Below, one piece after another: positions 42,686 to 54,718 of a DNA stretch of 64,000 nucleotides. The notes below the pieces were generated by a model. The model made no database searches. It saw nothing but the letters and a program-made list of their open reading frames with translations, and had not been told where the DNA came from. Where the stretch lies: contig CM059569.1 of NCBI GenBank assembly GCA_030386875.1, forward strand, positions 49,081,842-49,145,841. The letters run 5' to 3'. How positions within the stretch are numbered: position 1 is the stretch's first letter; each line of letters starts with the position of its first letter. The DNA is from Morinoia aosen. Its lineage: Eukaryota; Arthropoda; Malacostraca; Amphipoda; Talitridae. The position numbers and the translations under genes are program-made.

Positions 42686-45600
42686 TTTTTACAAACGAGT
42701 GAACTTCATCAACTTCCAGATGAAATTTGGTGAATGAGTTTGGAAAATCAGCTCGTGCAGACAGACGTCGTCAGCTGTGCTTCGTTGGACAGCAACATGT
42801 ATAACCATTCAGACGCTAAGTTTGGAAGTGTTAAATAATGCTACTAATTTGAAAAGCATATTTTAGGGGTGACTGCATTTTATCTCCACTGTAGCTTGGT
42901 CATAACATAAAACAGCCAAAGAAAAAAGTCATAATTACAAACAGGTAAGTTGTTCTATTAAGTCCCTATTAAATACATCTGTAAAAATAGAGCAGAAGAT
43001 CACAACTCGAGTGTGTACGAATGTCATTTTCAGCGTGTTGGTTTTCCGAGCGTGTTGGTTATCTCCTTCAAAGCGACAAAATGGCTGGTTACATAGCCGC
43101 GCAGTCGTCAGGGGTGATTACAGCAAGAATGGTCACACAATTGCCGACAAGCAATGTTCGATTTCATCATTTAAACAGAAACCACAAAGTAGAATAGATA
43201 CCACAAAGAAACTATGTCGCAACTATGTAGACCATATTTTCGTTAACTTCAGATTTTTGGGATTCTGAGTTTTTTTCTTCATTTAGATTGCTGGAAATAA
43301 TTTTTTTTTGGCTTGCCGTACAGGTTGGACCTGGGATACTGCGCGCTTCAAGCTATGCCAGAAAAGCTTCATGAAGATACCTGGAATACTACGAGCTTCA
43401 AGCTATACCAGGTAAGCAATACGTACAGCTTCATGAAGACAATGCAAAGGCGATAAAGCTCGCAAAGATGGCGTTCGGGAGTAACGCATCAGTGTTTATT
43501 GAGTAACTGGAAAAATGTCTATCTATGGAAGTATACGTAAATTGTTCTTAGTAAGACACATGTATTACAGAAACATTGGTCTGTCGCGTCTCGAATCCAC
43601 ATTTCGGCTGAAAACTCGTTGCTCAAGAGTTGATCCAAGTTCCTAGCTTCAGTTAAATACAGAGATTTTGGTAAATATACCGTCAAAATCACTGAGTAAT
43701 TCGAATTTACTACACCAGTTGATTACAATAAGACCAAGCTCAATTCAATTTTAATAAAAAATTTACAAAAAAGAAAAAATTGTAATGCATGAAGAAAGAG
43801 TGGAGTAAGAACGTCTCCAATCAGAATTAAGAAATACTTTTGGTAAAACTGCACTCACTCAGTAATTACTGATATAATAATTTTTTGTTCGCACAATTCG
43901 GCGTACACATTTCATAAAAAATCATTATCAGCGACCGTGGCATTTCAAAGAACGTCAACTACTTGTGGAGAGCATCTAGGTTTGAGAAGCCCAATTTGCA
44001 CGAGTCCCAACCTCCAGTTGTTGTATACGAATTTCAGGTGTTGCACCAACTCCTCTTACTGCGCAACACTAGTTTTTGCGCGAACTCTAGTTGTTGCGCA
44101 AACACCAGTTATTGCACGAACCTCATTTTTTTCACAATATTTGGACCTGCACGATCCAACAGAGCCGTAATGAGGCTCAGTGTTTTTCTTTTGTTTTACG
44201 TAAGTAAAACAAAAGAGCATGGGGTGCAAAACTGTTATAAAACAGGCAACTTTCCTAGCTACAGAACGAGATCACTGATAATAATTTTAGGCAGCCAACT
44301 CTCATCGCTAAGCAGAGCCAGTTTCTGGAGAGAAATTCGGCAATGGCCAACTTAGGTCATCAGCATCGCCTCGCTTTCGTCACTTCGAAAAGAATGTCTA
44401 GAATCTTTTCAAAGCTCCAATGAGCAACAGTGATGCCTTTGAAATTATTATAAAATGTGAACTTCGCTAAACACGTGACGTAGTTTTCAGTGAAGCTATT
44501 ATTGTAAATATATATTGGACGAAGTCCATGCTAAAACTCTTCTTGGACAAAGGAGGCAGTAATTAAAGAGAGTTGTGAAGCCCCACTCGGAGAAAAACTC
44601 ATATCTCAGCCCTTGGAATTTAATTTACCATGTATTGCACACTATGTCAGCCTACTCATCCTATAATGAACTGAATTATTTCAGAACAGGCTTCTGCGAA
44701 AAAAAAGCCTTAACACTGAAAGATGAAGACGATGAAGATCGCAGATTTTCAGCTTGTACAAGTCACAGAAAATAGCCCTCCGCACATCCTAAAAACCAAT
44801 CAACTCTTCTTAAGGTAAATTGCAGGTAGAAGTCATAAATTTTATTCAATGCTGTCCCTCATTGAGCAATACGGAATCTTAGATCCACAAGTCGCCAACA
44901 AAACGCTTTCCTACAAGTGAAATATTGGCCAGAAATAGGCATAACTTCCAGACATCGGAAACATTACAATCATTCAAAACACGAAGCGAATTCTGAATAA
45001 CTTGCTCTCCAACCTCTTTCACTTTAACATCCTACGCAAAAATTTCCCAAACTGCTGTACATCATAGAGAATGAACTCCATACCACAGAAGCTGCGCTGA
45101 AGCGGTTAGTGGGATGTACGAGTACTTTTGAAACTAAATTTTCATTTATTTTAGCTTTAGCTGAAGCCAAGACAACTTCTCAGTTCTCTGTCATGTATCT
45201 CATGTGCCAACCTTTTTGGAAATAAACGGTTTTTCTTTCTTTTTCTTCTCAGTACAAAACGGTCTTATGAGATCTGTTCCATTTTGGCGCTGCCTTTGAC
45301 AACTAAGCATTAAGAAAATAATTTCAGTATGCTTCCACACGCTTTTACCACCTGTTTCAATTCTTAAATTAGCAAACATTTCATGTAACCAAAACTTTTG
45401 CGACAATGAAAACTAATACCAGCCCATATCAAATCATACGTTATTTATGGATGATATAACCAGAAAAATTCTAATCAATCGTGCAACTCAATTTGTTTCA
45501 AAGTCGAGAGTTCGGAAAAAAACCTCATGAATAATCGCCCATCTCAAAGAAACCCAATTAAGCTATTTACTGCAGAAACACTAAGTCTCAAAGGACAGTG

Positions 45601-46234
45601 GAAGAATCATATTCTCAGTCAAATTTGAGTAAACTCTAGCATCAAGTCGGAAAATAATATTTAAATCGTTTGATTCACGCCAGACAAACAAACGAAGGCA
45701 TGAGTTCTGATCGCTACGTTAGGAGGATCGTCATCGAACGACTCTCATCCTCACATCATATACTTTGAAGTTAATTCAAATGTTTTCGCACGTAACAAAT
45801 TCGAAACAAATAAGCTGAAATTCTTGGTAAGAAATTCTGCATGAATATATTCAACAGCGTTAATTGTAGAGGGGTAGCTCCTACTGTACAATCCATATTC
45901 GTAGTATCAAATTCTGTACAGTACAAGCATTCTTTCAAATTTGTGTTATATCTTTTACTTCCCAAATAGGACAACAGCGAACACCGAAGATGACTATTCG
46001 CATCTGCAAAAAACACGTTGTAGAGTATCGAAAAGGGAATCACCGAGAAAGATAATTCAGATTCCAATTCATATATAAACATCCACGAAAATTTCAGTCA
46101 GTTACAATCAGAAAACTGAACAGAAGACAGTGACGCCAGGAATTAAGCTAACCATTACAATGTTTTTTCATGTTTTTTATTGAATTACAAAAAATATGAC
46201 GCGGTAGCGAAATGCAGATCGCTTATAGATTGAT
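42686..46234. other. Intergenic, no gene recognised
   Basis: AT-rich. At 44010-44125 a roughly 20-bp phrase of the type CTAGTTGTTGCGCAAACACC recurs about five times with decay. At 43330-43410 GAAGCTTCAAGCTAT(A/G)CCAG-like phrases are doubled. No exon supported. Confidence 0.5.
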
Positions 46235-46570
46235 TTGTTGTTTCAAGCTTCCCTAACAATAAAAAAAGGTGTTCTCAAGAGAGGAAGTGGGAAGTTGAAA
46301 GGCAACATTTAATATGACATTAAGAGAGCGGGGAATTAATGCACAAGTTGTGTCCCCAAACTTGGCGCATTAAAGCAGCAAGATTTAAAGAAGTTTCTGA
46401 AACAAGATACAAATTGAAGAAGTAAGTGATGGGTGCTTTAAAAAGGACATCAGTAGACCGAAAAAACATACTCCTTAACATCACAAAAAATCTTTTCTAT
46501 TACAACAAAAGGAAGGCATACCCAACTTTCAGCTCGGGACCTAACATTTTCCCACTGGGAGCGAGTGCAG
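46235..46570 (+). mobile_element. Family R repeat, diverged copy
   Basis: AAGCTTCCCTAACAATAAAA, CAAGAGAGGAAG, ACATTTAATATGACATTAAG, AGACCGAAAAAACATACTCC and AACATTTTCCCACTGGGAGC in family order. Confidence 0.75.
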
Positions 46571-47034
46571 GTCGTTTCTCTTTCTCACTTAGGCTGCTTG
46601 TAGTTAGATTTGCCAAGGCACAGTTGAAAAATGAGAAGCATCGTGAAAGTATCTATCGATATTTACCGTTAAAAATTTTCATTACGAAAAATCATTTCCA
46701 CAAGAGACAGATTTGAATAGAAGTACAATAAAATACGAGTGTACATTAACAAGTAGAATAAAACAAGTAGTATTTACTAAAGTACGTACACCGACAGAAA
46801 ATTAACTTACACAGAAATGAAACGTGCAGTGTAGCCTAAACTCTCTTTTGGTCGTTTCAAATTAAGCTACAGTAGTGGTAGACAAACGTTTCAACTCACT
46901 GAATTTTGGTCTATTAAAACTTTTCTTGAGTCCATTGTCGCTCCAGATTCACAATCGTCACTGTGGACTGCCATTCAGAGTTTGAGGACTTATGGCATGT
47001 CCAAAGTTGAAGCTTGCAGTCAAAGGCTTCAGCA
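46571..47034. other. Intergenic spacer
   Basis: Nothing recognised. Confidence 0.5.
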
Positions 47035-47278
47035 AACTTATATTTCGGACACTTCAACTCTATTTGTTATAACACTCCGAGGTGCAATACTTCGTACACA
47101 AAGTCTGGCCTCAACTTACTTATATTACGGACACTTCAACTCTATTTGTTATAACACTCCGAGGTGCAATACTTCGTACACAAAGTCTGGCCTCAACTTA
47201 CTTATATTTCGGACACTTCAACTCGATTTGCGATGACACTCCTAGGTGCTACACTTCAAACACAAAGTCCGTGAAATC
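47035..47278. repeat. 82-bp tandem repeat, three copies
   Basis: TTCGGACACTTCAACTCTAT and AACACTCCGAGGTGCAATAC and TTCGTACACAAAGTCTGGCC recur with an 82-bp period (GGACAC at 47047, 47129 and 47211). Copies 1 and 2 are nearly identical, copy 3 is diverged. It is not a multiple of three, so not a protein repeat. Confidence 0.92.
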
Positions 47279-48365
47279 ACAAAGGTTCAGGTCACCACGT
47301 TTACAATATTTTACTTCAGGGAAGTCAAGAAACTACAACTTCCACAGACAACATGAGACCTTCATGACAGATGACAAACTGTGGCCGGCATGACGACGTT
47401 CGAGAGTCTGGAGCACCGCCGTGAAGCTCAGGGCTTACATGGGAGGCATCTTGGGCTTGAATATCGAGTTTTGGTTGCGTGAATCAATGTGGAAATTGAC
47501 GTTCAAAATTATAATATTGAAACGTCATGATTTTGTAATTCTGAGCAGACTCTGACATATAGAATTATCATTTTGATTGAGAATGTGGACATCTAATATG
47601 ATTTTTCGAATCAGATTAGGAACTTGCAAGTCGTGAACCATATTACGATGTCATAGATCAGTTTCAGAACATAAGTTCAGAGTTAGCTGCTGCACTGAAT
47701 CAGTCGAAGAATGCATAAATCAGATTTTCACTTCAGTTGTCAGGTTATGAACATTAAAATAACATCAAAATAAGGAAATTTTCATTCATAAATTACCCCC
47801 TTTTGAAAAATTTATTGATTTTATTGATTAGCTTCTTATTCAAAGCTCAAAATATAAACTTCAAGAAATAATTATAAGATAATTCAACAAAATTGAGAAT
47901 TAATCCAAGACACTCGGATGCACATTTTGATCTTGGGTTAGATTTAAAAAGTGAAGGTAGAATTAATAAGAAATAAAAAAACTCAAACCAGAGGTAGGGG
48001 CGTGTTAGTTTTGAAACGTGCATTGTCATACGGAGGAGCCGACAATTATGCAAATATTTTTATACGCGTTAAAATTTGACAAACGCAAATTAAAATTTAA
48101 AGTTACAGATTCTCGTTTCAAATATAAACACCGATATTCGGCACATTGTTTTGACAGTTATGCATCACTTCAGACAGTGGAATCAAAGTCTATTCGAGAC
48201 ATCCGCTCTTGAAGCGTTTCACGATAAAATCTCAGCGACCTAATCTGGAGTTTCTAGATCCCTTTATTGAAGTGTTGTGACCGTCATGTGGTCTTCCATG
48301 TAGCGCTGATGTAGCTCATGTACCACTTCGAGGCGTCAGCAGAACGTGAGGAGCATCTTTGCCCA
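47279..48365. other. Intergenic, or 3' region of an unknown minus-strand gene
   Basis: AT-rich, no gene recognised. A GC-richer 90-base frame on plus at 47391-47483 has no splice sites or family resemblance. Confidence 0.45.
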
Positions 48366-48461
48366 TCACGCCGAAGTGTCAGGAATGCTGTTGCTGTTGA
48401 CGTCAGTCACAGTAGCCGAAGCGTCGCTGCCGCTGCCGCACGGCACAACCTCCGGGATGAC
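48366..48461 (-). CDS. Possible terminal exon of an unknown gene
   Basis: On the minus strand a TGTCGTGCAG acceptor is followed by a frame of 31 residues, VIPEVVPCGSGSDASATVTD and then VNSNSIPDTSA, closed by TGA. GC content is well above the surroundings and resembles the Nup58 and PSMB6 exons. It enters in phase 0. I recognise no family and find no matching upstream exon in the window up to the satellite block, so this rests on composition and splice context alone. Confidence 0.3.
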   Translation of the reverse strand, partial: VIPEVVPCGSGSDASATVTDVNSNSIPDTSA

Positions 48462-51400
48462 CTGCACGACAACACGAGGTCAGTGCATTTGTTTTCTAAA
48501 GGACTAGACGGACGATAGAGGGGCCCAAGAAAAAAAGGAAAACCGTTAATATATAATAAAGATGATACAGAAATCATAACTGTTTTTTAAAATGTTCTAA
48601 CAGAAAGATCCTGGCTGATTTGTAGATATGAGTTTGGTAATACCTTTTCAATAGTCGAAACAAATGATTAAGAGAAAAGCATGTAAAAAGGCATTGCCTT
48701 AGTTGCGTAATCTATGTTTGACAATTCATGTAAATTGAATTTGAGAAAACTGTAATACCAGTGACGATGCTTAGTTGAAAACACTCTTATTATCGCGCAC
48801 TTACATCGAAATACGAGCTGAAGACTTGCGATGTCGAAAGTAAAATGGGTGGATTTAAATAATTATGCGTCTAAAACTATGTGGTGAATATTCGGAACTG
48901 ACTTTTCACTCCTTCGTATCAACTAGTTTGCCAAATAACGAGCTCGGAGGAAATAAAATATTTAACTATAGCATAAATTTATGATATATCCTACGCTAAC
49001 GATACCGGCATAAGAGTTCACCGGAGTCAAAGACATGAAAAGGATTGTTTGCTGCTCTGGCAACTTGGATTTAAACTCAAAGTGTGAGAATCATTTCTTC
49101 GTCACTGACTTTCCAGAACAAACTCTTGAGATAAACTTTGTTTAACACACAGTAACAAAATTCTCACTATGCTAAATATTGGATTCTCGTGAATTGGTTT
49201 TAATTCTATTGAGTGTGCTGCTGATCTTCATTGTTGCTTCATTATTATCATTAGGCCGGCGGGGCATAACTCGTTACTCGGTTTAAAGCGGACATTAACG
49301 TTGAGGCCGCGAGGCAGGCTCTTCTTAACAGTGGTTCGGGAAGCCTTTAACCGCTTTAGGGGACTAGTACTCCTGGTCCATCACATAGCAACCTAATGAA
49401 ATTATTACGAGGAAAAAGTGAAATATTAAAAAAACGCGAGACTTGATCTTGAATGTTGGAAGTAAATAAAAATAATTCAAGTACATCGAAAAAATTTACA
49501 AACAAAATTACGGAAGGGTTTTCACCATTTCATAACAGATGACAGTTGTGTGGCCACGAAACTTATGAAAATAAATTTAAGAAAGTAATGCAAGTATCAC
49601 TCAGTCGGTTGAAAAGCAGAATTTGCGATCCACATTCAATGACGCAGAATTTTAGCCCGTCGGCGATGCAGTATTTTCAACTCCTACGAGGATAACTTTG
49701 TTTCAAGCCGAACTGCGAAGGTGAAGCAGACATTCGCTCACAGAGACATCAAAAGAGCAAAACAGGGAACAAAATCAGCCCAAAGTTACGACTTCTGTGT
49801 TACTGATTAGTGGATACCATAAAACCAGCGAATAGTGGACAAAATCATACAATTTCTCCACAGCGTGCCAATGTACACTTCCAGGGAACAGGAATCAAAG
49901 TCTATAGAAGCACACAGACCACACACAAATGTTATTCCGTCAATAATTTGATCGGGCATAAAAATGAAGGTCGATATCTCACAGAGAAGCTTTCCCGGAG
50001 CAACAAAAATTTTTCTGTTGCTAAATCTGCACTCAATGCGCCCTCACTAATTATGGGCAGAATGAGCAAAGCAGCTTTTCAGATGCCGGTCTCGATTGCG
50101 TCGAGTGCCGGAGGGTGGGTGCGGCGACTCGAGCAAACTTGCAGATGTCCTTTTCTTTTGCACAAAATCACACGGTAATAAAGAGTGTCTTTCGCTTTAC
50201 AAACTATGTTAACGGGGAATCCTTTTCACGAACGCTGACAAATTTTTAAAACATCTGAAATACCGTAGTATTGATTGAGAACACGATTTTCCCGTGTGAG
50301 AGCACAAGAATAATACCCTCAACGAAATTTGTTCTGGAATTTGACACACACGCAAGGATCTGGTTGTGGCCCACTCTGATGAATTTTCTACTACTCTTAA
50401 TATACCGTCTATTTATACATAGAATTAAGTGAGAAAATGATATTCCTTCGTGAGAACAAAGTTGTTCCGGAATTTGACACGCGCGCAATGATCTGAGCAT
50501 ATCAAACCGAACTCCCCAGCCATTGCAAAAATCAAATCTGTAGATGGTTGCTTCTGTGACTGCAATGTATCATTGTTCAGCTATCGTGAAATGAGTTCCT
50601 TTTGCTTCGTAGTCGTGATCTATTTTCAGTATCTTATGGAGTCGTAGCGCAAAGTCTCGCAAAATGAAGTTCAGAAACACGTCTAGTACTTAGAAGAAAC
50701 AAAGTAGAAAACGAATTTGAGTACAGGGTAAAATATAGTGAAATTATTAGGTTACCTATTCTTTTCTGCACTATTCACAGTACAGACGCATTCGGTGATA
50801 AAAACGAACCATATAATAAAAAGCGTAAAAAACTTTCATAAATACGGATTAACTAAAAAAATGAAACTGTATAGGACTTTTTACTTGCATCTTCGTAGGG
50901 CTGAATTGTTCCAAAAATGGTATGATTCTGATAGAAGAATACAGAACATTAAGCTCGTTAACATGCTGATGCAGAATTATTTGCTCCTTTTGTGTGCCAA
51001 AGAGGTGGGAGAGCTAAAGTTCACACAATGAGATAGTTAAAATTTCAAGCGTTAATGAACTGAAAGAGGCATACACACCTCTGAGTTGTTTCAACAGTAC
51101 ACGAATGAGATCAACGTGTGAAACCTACATTTTTGCCTACAAAGTCTGCCTGACTCATAACGAGCAAAAAATTAAAAAAATCTATTAATCACAGGACTGA
51201 AAAATGGCTTACGTAAAATGAGAGACAAGCGTCGGACTCAAAGCGTGTTGGAAAATACGTTCGTGGGGTATATATAATAGGTGCCAGACTCATTGAGTGT
51301 TGAAAAATTACTCACACGAAGCAATGCACAAATTTGAGCGAAGAAGATCCTCTCCACACGCAAGATACTGACGACTTCAGTACATCATCCGTAGTTCACC

Positions 51401-53139
51401 GACATAATTAATAAAAGTTGAACTACATTAATAATTGTATACTCAAAAAACATTCCCATCGTCTCAGTGCATGACGACAGAGGATATTTACAAGCTATAG
51501 CGTGGTGGTAGAGTTCACCGCGTAATGCGAGCGTTTGCTGTACAATTGAGAATGTTTTAGATTCCCAACATTGCATGCTGCTCACCGAGTAACTCAGCAG
51601 TTGCGGTTTATTATTTCAGTTTTTCTGTCACCTAGAATGAACGATAATTTTTCTCGAGCACGCACAGGGGCTAGTTTGATGAAATGTAGAAATGACAAGT
51701 TTTTGCACACATGATCTTCAACTTTGTGCGCAAGAAAAAGTTTGGGGCGGAGTAAAAATACAAGATCGTCCTGCACGAAAGCTAGGAATATTAGCAAATC
51801 GTAAATAAGATAGATATCATAATGGTTGCGATTAAGAAGACCATTTACGCGCATAAAATACCACTGCCGTAAGTACAGGAGCCTCTGGAACTTGAATATT
51901 GTACTCGGTTGTCTGGTTCATTAGTGGTGGCCATTGCGAGAGTCAGTGCATATTAAATTTCTCTCGCTTCCATATCTTTCATTTAATAATTAGATGGGAA
52001 ACAAAGCCCTCAAGGGTTTGGAAGTACCTAACCAGTTTTTTATAACCCATATAGCAGCAGGGCTCTTATACAACTGCTGGTGAAGCGTGAGCAACCTTTA
52101 CCTCACCCTGGTAAAAGTGAAAATTGCTCTAGACAGTGAAAAAATTTTTGCCCTCACCATAGAGAAAGAAACATTAACAAGCAGCGCTGGATGCCAGATT
52201 GTGAACGAGACGTTGCAATTTCCATAATTTTTTATATTCCCAACCGCGAAATTACAATATCTCAAAATGAAGTTACGAACACCCTGCATTTCGTGAACAG
52301 AAATTTATGATTTTCCTCAGTCTTTACATGAGCGAGCGCGACTGATTCATTAGAACACAAAATGGCGGAAACTCTGGAGGAAATTCAAGAGTAAATGTGA
52401 GACTCGGCTCATGTGGCACGGAGGAGTTGATAAAACGAGCGAATGAAGCAAAAAAAAAAGGTTTGGATTCCATTCCAAGTTTTTCGAGCTACAGTTGTAG
52501 GAACCAACATGCGTGAAGATCACGGTCGTTATTTGCAGAATACGGTATAAATACGCCAAGCAGGGAAATAGATTTACCCACAGATGTAAAAGCTTCGACA
52601 AAAAATGCATTGCGAAATGTATTTGGTATAAATTTAAAACAAATTGCTAAAAAATAGTGAAAATTTACCTTTATCAGTACACACGTGAGCTCACAATCGA
52701 ATGTACGGTTCAGAGCTTTTGTTTTTGTCATGATCAGAGATAACTTCAGCAAAATGATTCACAAACTTCAAGCGAAAAGCGAATTTCTATTCAAACGAGT
52801 GCAAACGGCCCGTCAAAAAAATGACAGGATTAGATATAGGACCAACTGAGCTTCCCCATGGCTTTTCCATGATTTCCCATGCTATTCTATGGCTTTCCAA
52901 TACTTTCCCACGTCTCAACCGCTGATATTCTATTCAACAAAATCTAACCTACCAATACACATGATATTTATTCCGACTCCCAATCTGCTGGGTTAAGGTA
53001 CCGAAAATTGTGGAGTTGATGAAGCTTGTATCACAGATACGCTCATCTCACACGTTCGGCTAATGGGTGTGACACACGGACGGACGGACGGACGCGGCTC
53101 CTTTTATGATAGTGATTATGACTATAAAAAGTTAGTTTA
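48462..53139. other. Intergenic, no gene recognised
   Basis: AT-rich, many short open frames, none with a recognisable family. At 50320-50490 a 136-bp step repeats GTTC(T/C)GGAATTTGACACAC and CGCAA(G/T)GATCTG. At 53078-53093 there is a (GGAC)4 run. Confidence 0.5.
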
Positions 53140-53715
53140 TTAGTTAGTTTAAGCCTCCCTATCCTCAACAAATGAGATCTAAAGAGAGGAAGGAAGAAGG
53201 CACCATTTAGTATGGAGTTAAGGGAACGTGGAATCTATGCAGAAAGGGCACAGAAACAGTAAGATGAGAAAGAAGTTCATGAAACAAGATCAAAGTTGAA
53301 GAAGAAAGTAGTAGGGTAATGTTCGAAAGGTCGGACGGTTCGAATCGTCGGTCATTCTTAGTTAATTTTAAACTTTTGCGCTCGGTAGCTATCTAAAAAC
53401 TCAACCCACAAGGCCTGTAGTGGTGTGATCTGCTACGCATTTTACGGGGTGGCTTTTGGATTGCTATCGATTGTCAAAATTGAAAATTGACTTAGTATGA
53501 CCGACGATTCGAACCGTACGGCCATTCGAACATTACCCTAGGTGATGAAAAACAGGACAGCAGTGAACCGAAAAAAGATGGTCCTTAACAAAATAAAAAC
53601 CTATTCTATTTCAACAAAAATAAAGCCTACCTAACCTTTAGCTCAGGCCCTTACATAGTCCCCCTGGGAGCGCTAATTCCCATAGATACAATAGTTGTAT
53701 CCCCCTGAGGGGTGA
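53140..53715 (+). mobile_element. Family R repeat, full length, interrupted by a MITE
   Basis: TTTAAGCCTCCCTATCC to GATACAATAGTTGTATCCCC and CTGAGGGG with all blocks in order. After subtracting the 225-bp MITE and its TA duplication the copy is about 350 bp. Confidence 0.92.
53312..53540. mobile_element. Tc1/mariner-type MITE, 225 bp
   Basis: Element 53314-53538 has 42-bp terminal inverted repeats with three mismatches, starting GGGTAATGTTCGAA and holding GGTTCGAATCGTCGGTCAT. It is flanked by TA at 53312-53313 and 53539-53540. Taking out element and one TA restores the family R phrase AGTAGTAGGTG seen at 60836. No coding capacity. Confidence 0.93.
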
Positions 53716-53849
53716 CTATAAAAAAAGAGAAACTAAGTTCTTATCCGAGTTTGCGGAATCATGGATACCAAATTCCTGAGTGTTGCATGAAAAATCGTGT
53801 CTTTATATGCATTGATACGTTTGACATTTTATAAGGTTGGCATAATTTA

Positions 53850-54330
53850 GGTAATGATAAAATTTTTCACGGGTCCATGGTTTTTTATGTTTAAATTATT
53901 ATCAGGATAGGTTTGGTTAAGATAGGATAAGATATGTTCAGGTTAGGATGGGTTACTTTAGAATATTTTAAAATTTGTTAGGTAATGTTGGCAGAATTTT
54001 TTCACGGGTCCTAAGCTAAGCGATGACATTGTTTAACCCATTGATTACGACAATTCAAATGGTTCATGATAGGATAGGTCAGTATAGGTTAAATTAGATT
54101 AGGATGGGATATATTAGGATAAGATAGTTTAGGATAGGTTATGTTAGCATAGGTTGGCTAATGTTAATGAAATATTTTGACGAGTCCATGTTTTTATGTT
54201 TGACATCACCAGCATAGGATTGGTTAGTAGGATATGTTAGGTTAGGATCTGTTTGATTGGAATATCTAATGTTAGAGAATTTTTTAGGTTTTGTTGACGA
54301 AATTTTTTCACTGGACCACCTAGGTAAAAA
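53850..54330. repeat. Degenerate repeats with TTAGGATAGG-type phrases
   Basis: A longer unit of about 130-180 bp recurs about four times, each ending (A/T)TTTTTTCACGGGTCC-like (53869, 54002, 54181, 54311), with a middle rich in GGATAGG, GGTTAGGAT and AGGATAAGATA. Confidence 0.65.
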
Positions 54331-54334
54331 AAAC

Positions 54335-54718
54335 ACAAAAAAATACAAACAAGGTACAAAAAAAATTACAAACAAGGTACAAAAAAGTACAAACAAGTTA
54401 AAAAAGGTACAAACAAGGTACAAACAAGGTAAAAACAAGGTAAAAACAAGGTAAAAACAAGGTACAAACAAGGTACAAACAAGGTACAAACAAGGTACAA
54501 ACAAGGTACAAACAAGGTAAAAACAAGGTAAAAACAAGGTAAAAACAAGGTAAAACCAAGGTAAAAACAAGGTAAAAACAAGGTACAAACAAGGTACAAA
54601 AGAGGAACAAACAAGGCACAAACAAGGTACAAATAAGGTACAAAAGAGGTACAAAAGAGGTACAAACAAGCTACAAAAAAGCTACAAACACGGGACAAAC
54701 ATGGTGCAAACAGGGTAC
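54335..54718. repeat. 11-bp satellite, GGTACAAACAA unit
   Basis: About 34 units, GGTACAAACAA with a GGTAAAAACAA variant in runs. It resumes in decayed form at 56304 on the other side of the inserted element. Confidence 0.95.

Noticed and set aside
47391-47483. 30-codon GC-richer frame beginning MTTFESLEHRREAQGLHG
   Set aside because: Short, no flanking splice sites and no family resemblance.
50738-51031. 97-codon frame whose start resembles a signal peptide
   Set aside because: Begins with GTG, not ATG, has lysine-rich AT-driven composition and no recognisable domain.
53312-53540. tRNA gene suggested by GGTTCGAATC
   Set aside because: The motif occurs in both arms of a MITE inverted repeat; there is no cloverleaf or A box at the right spacing.
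53935-54265. Arthropod telomere repeat (TTAGG)n
   Set aside because: Phrases such as TTAGGATAGG recur irregularly within a longer unit; no uninterrupted TTAGG run exists.
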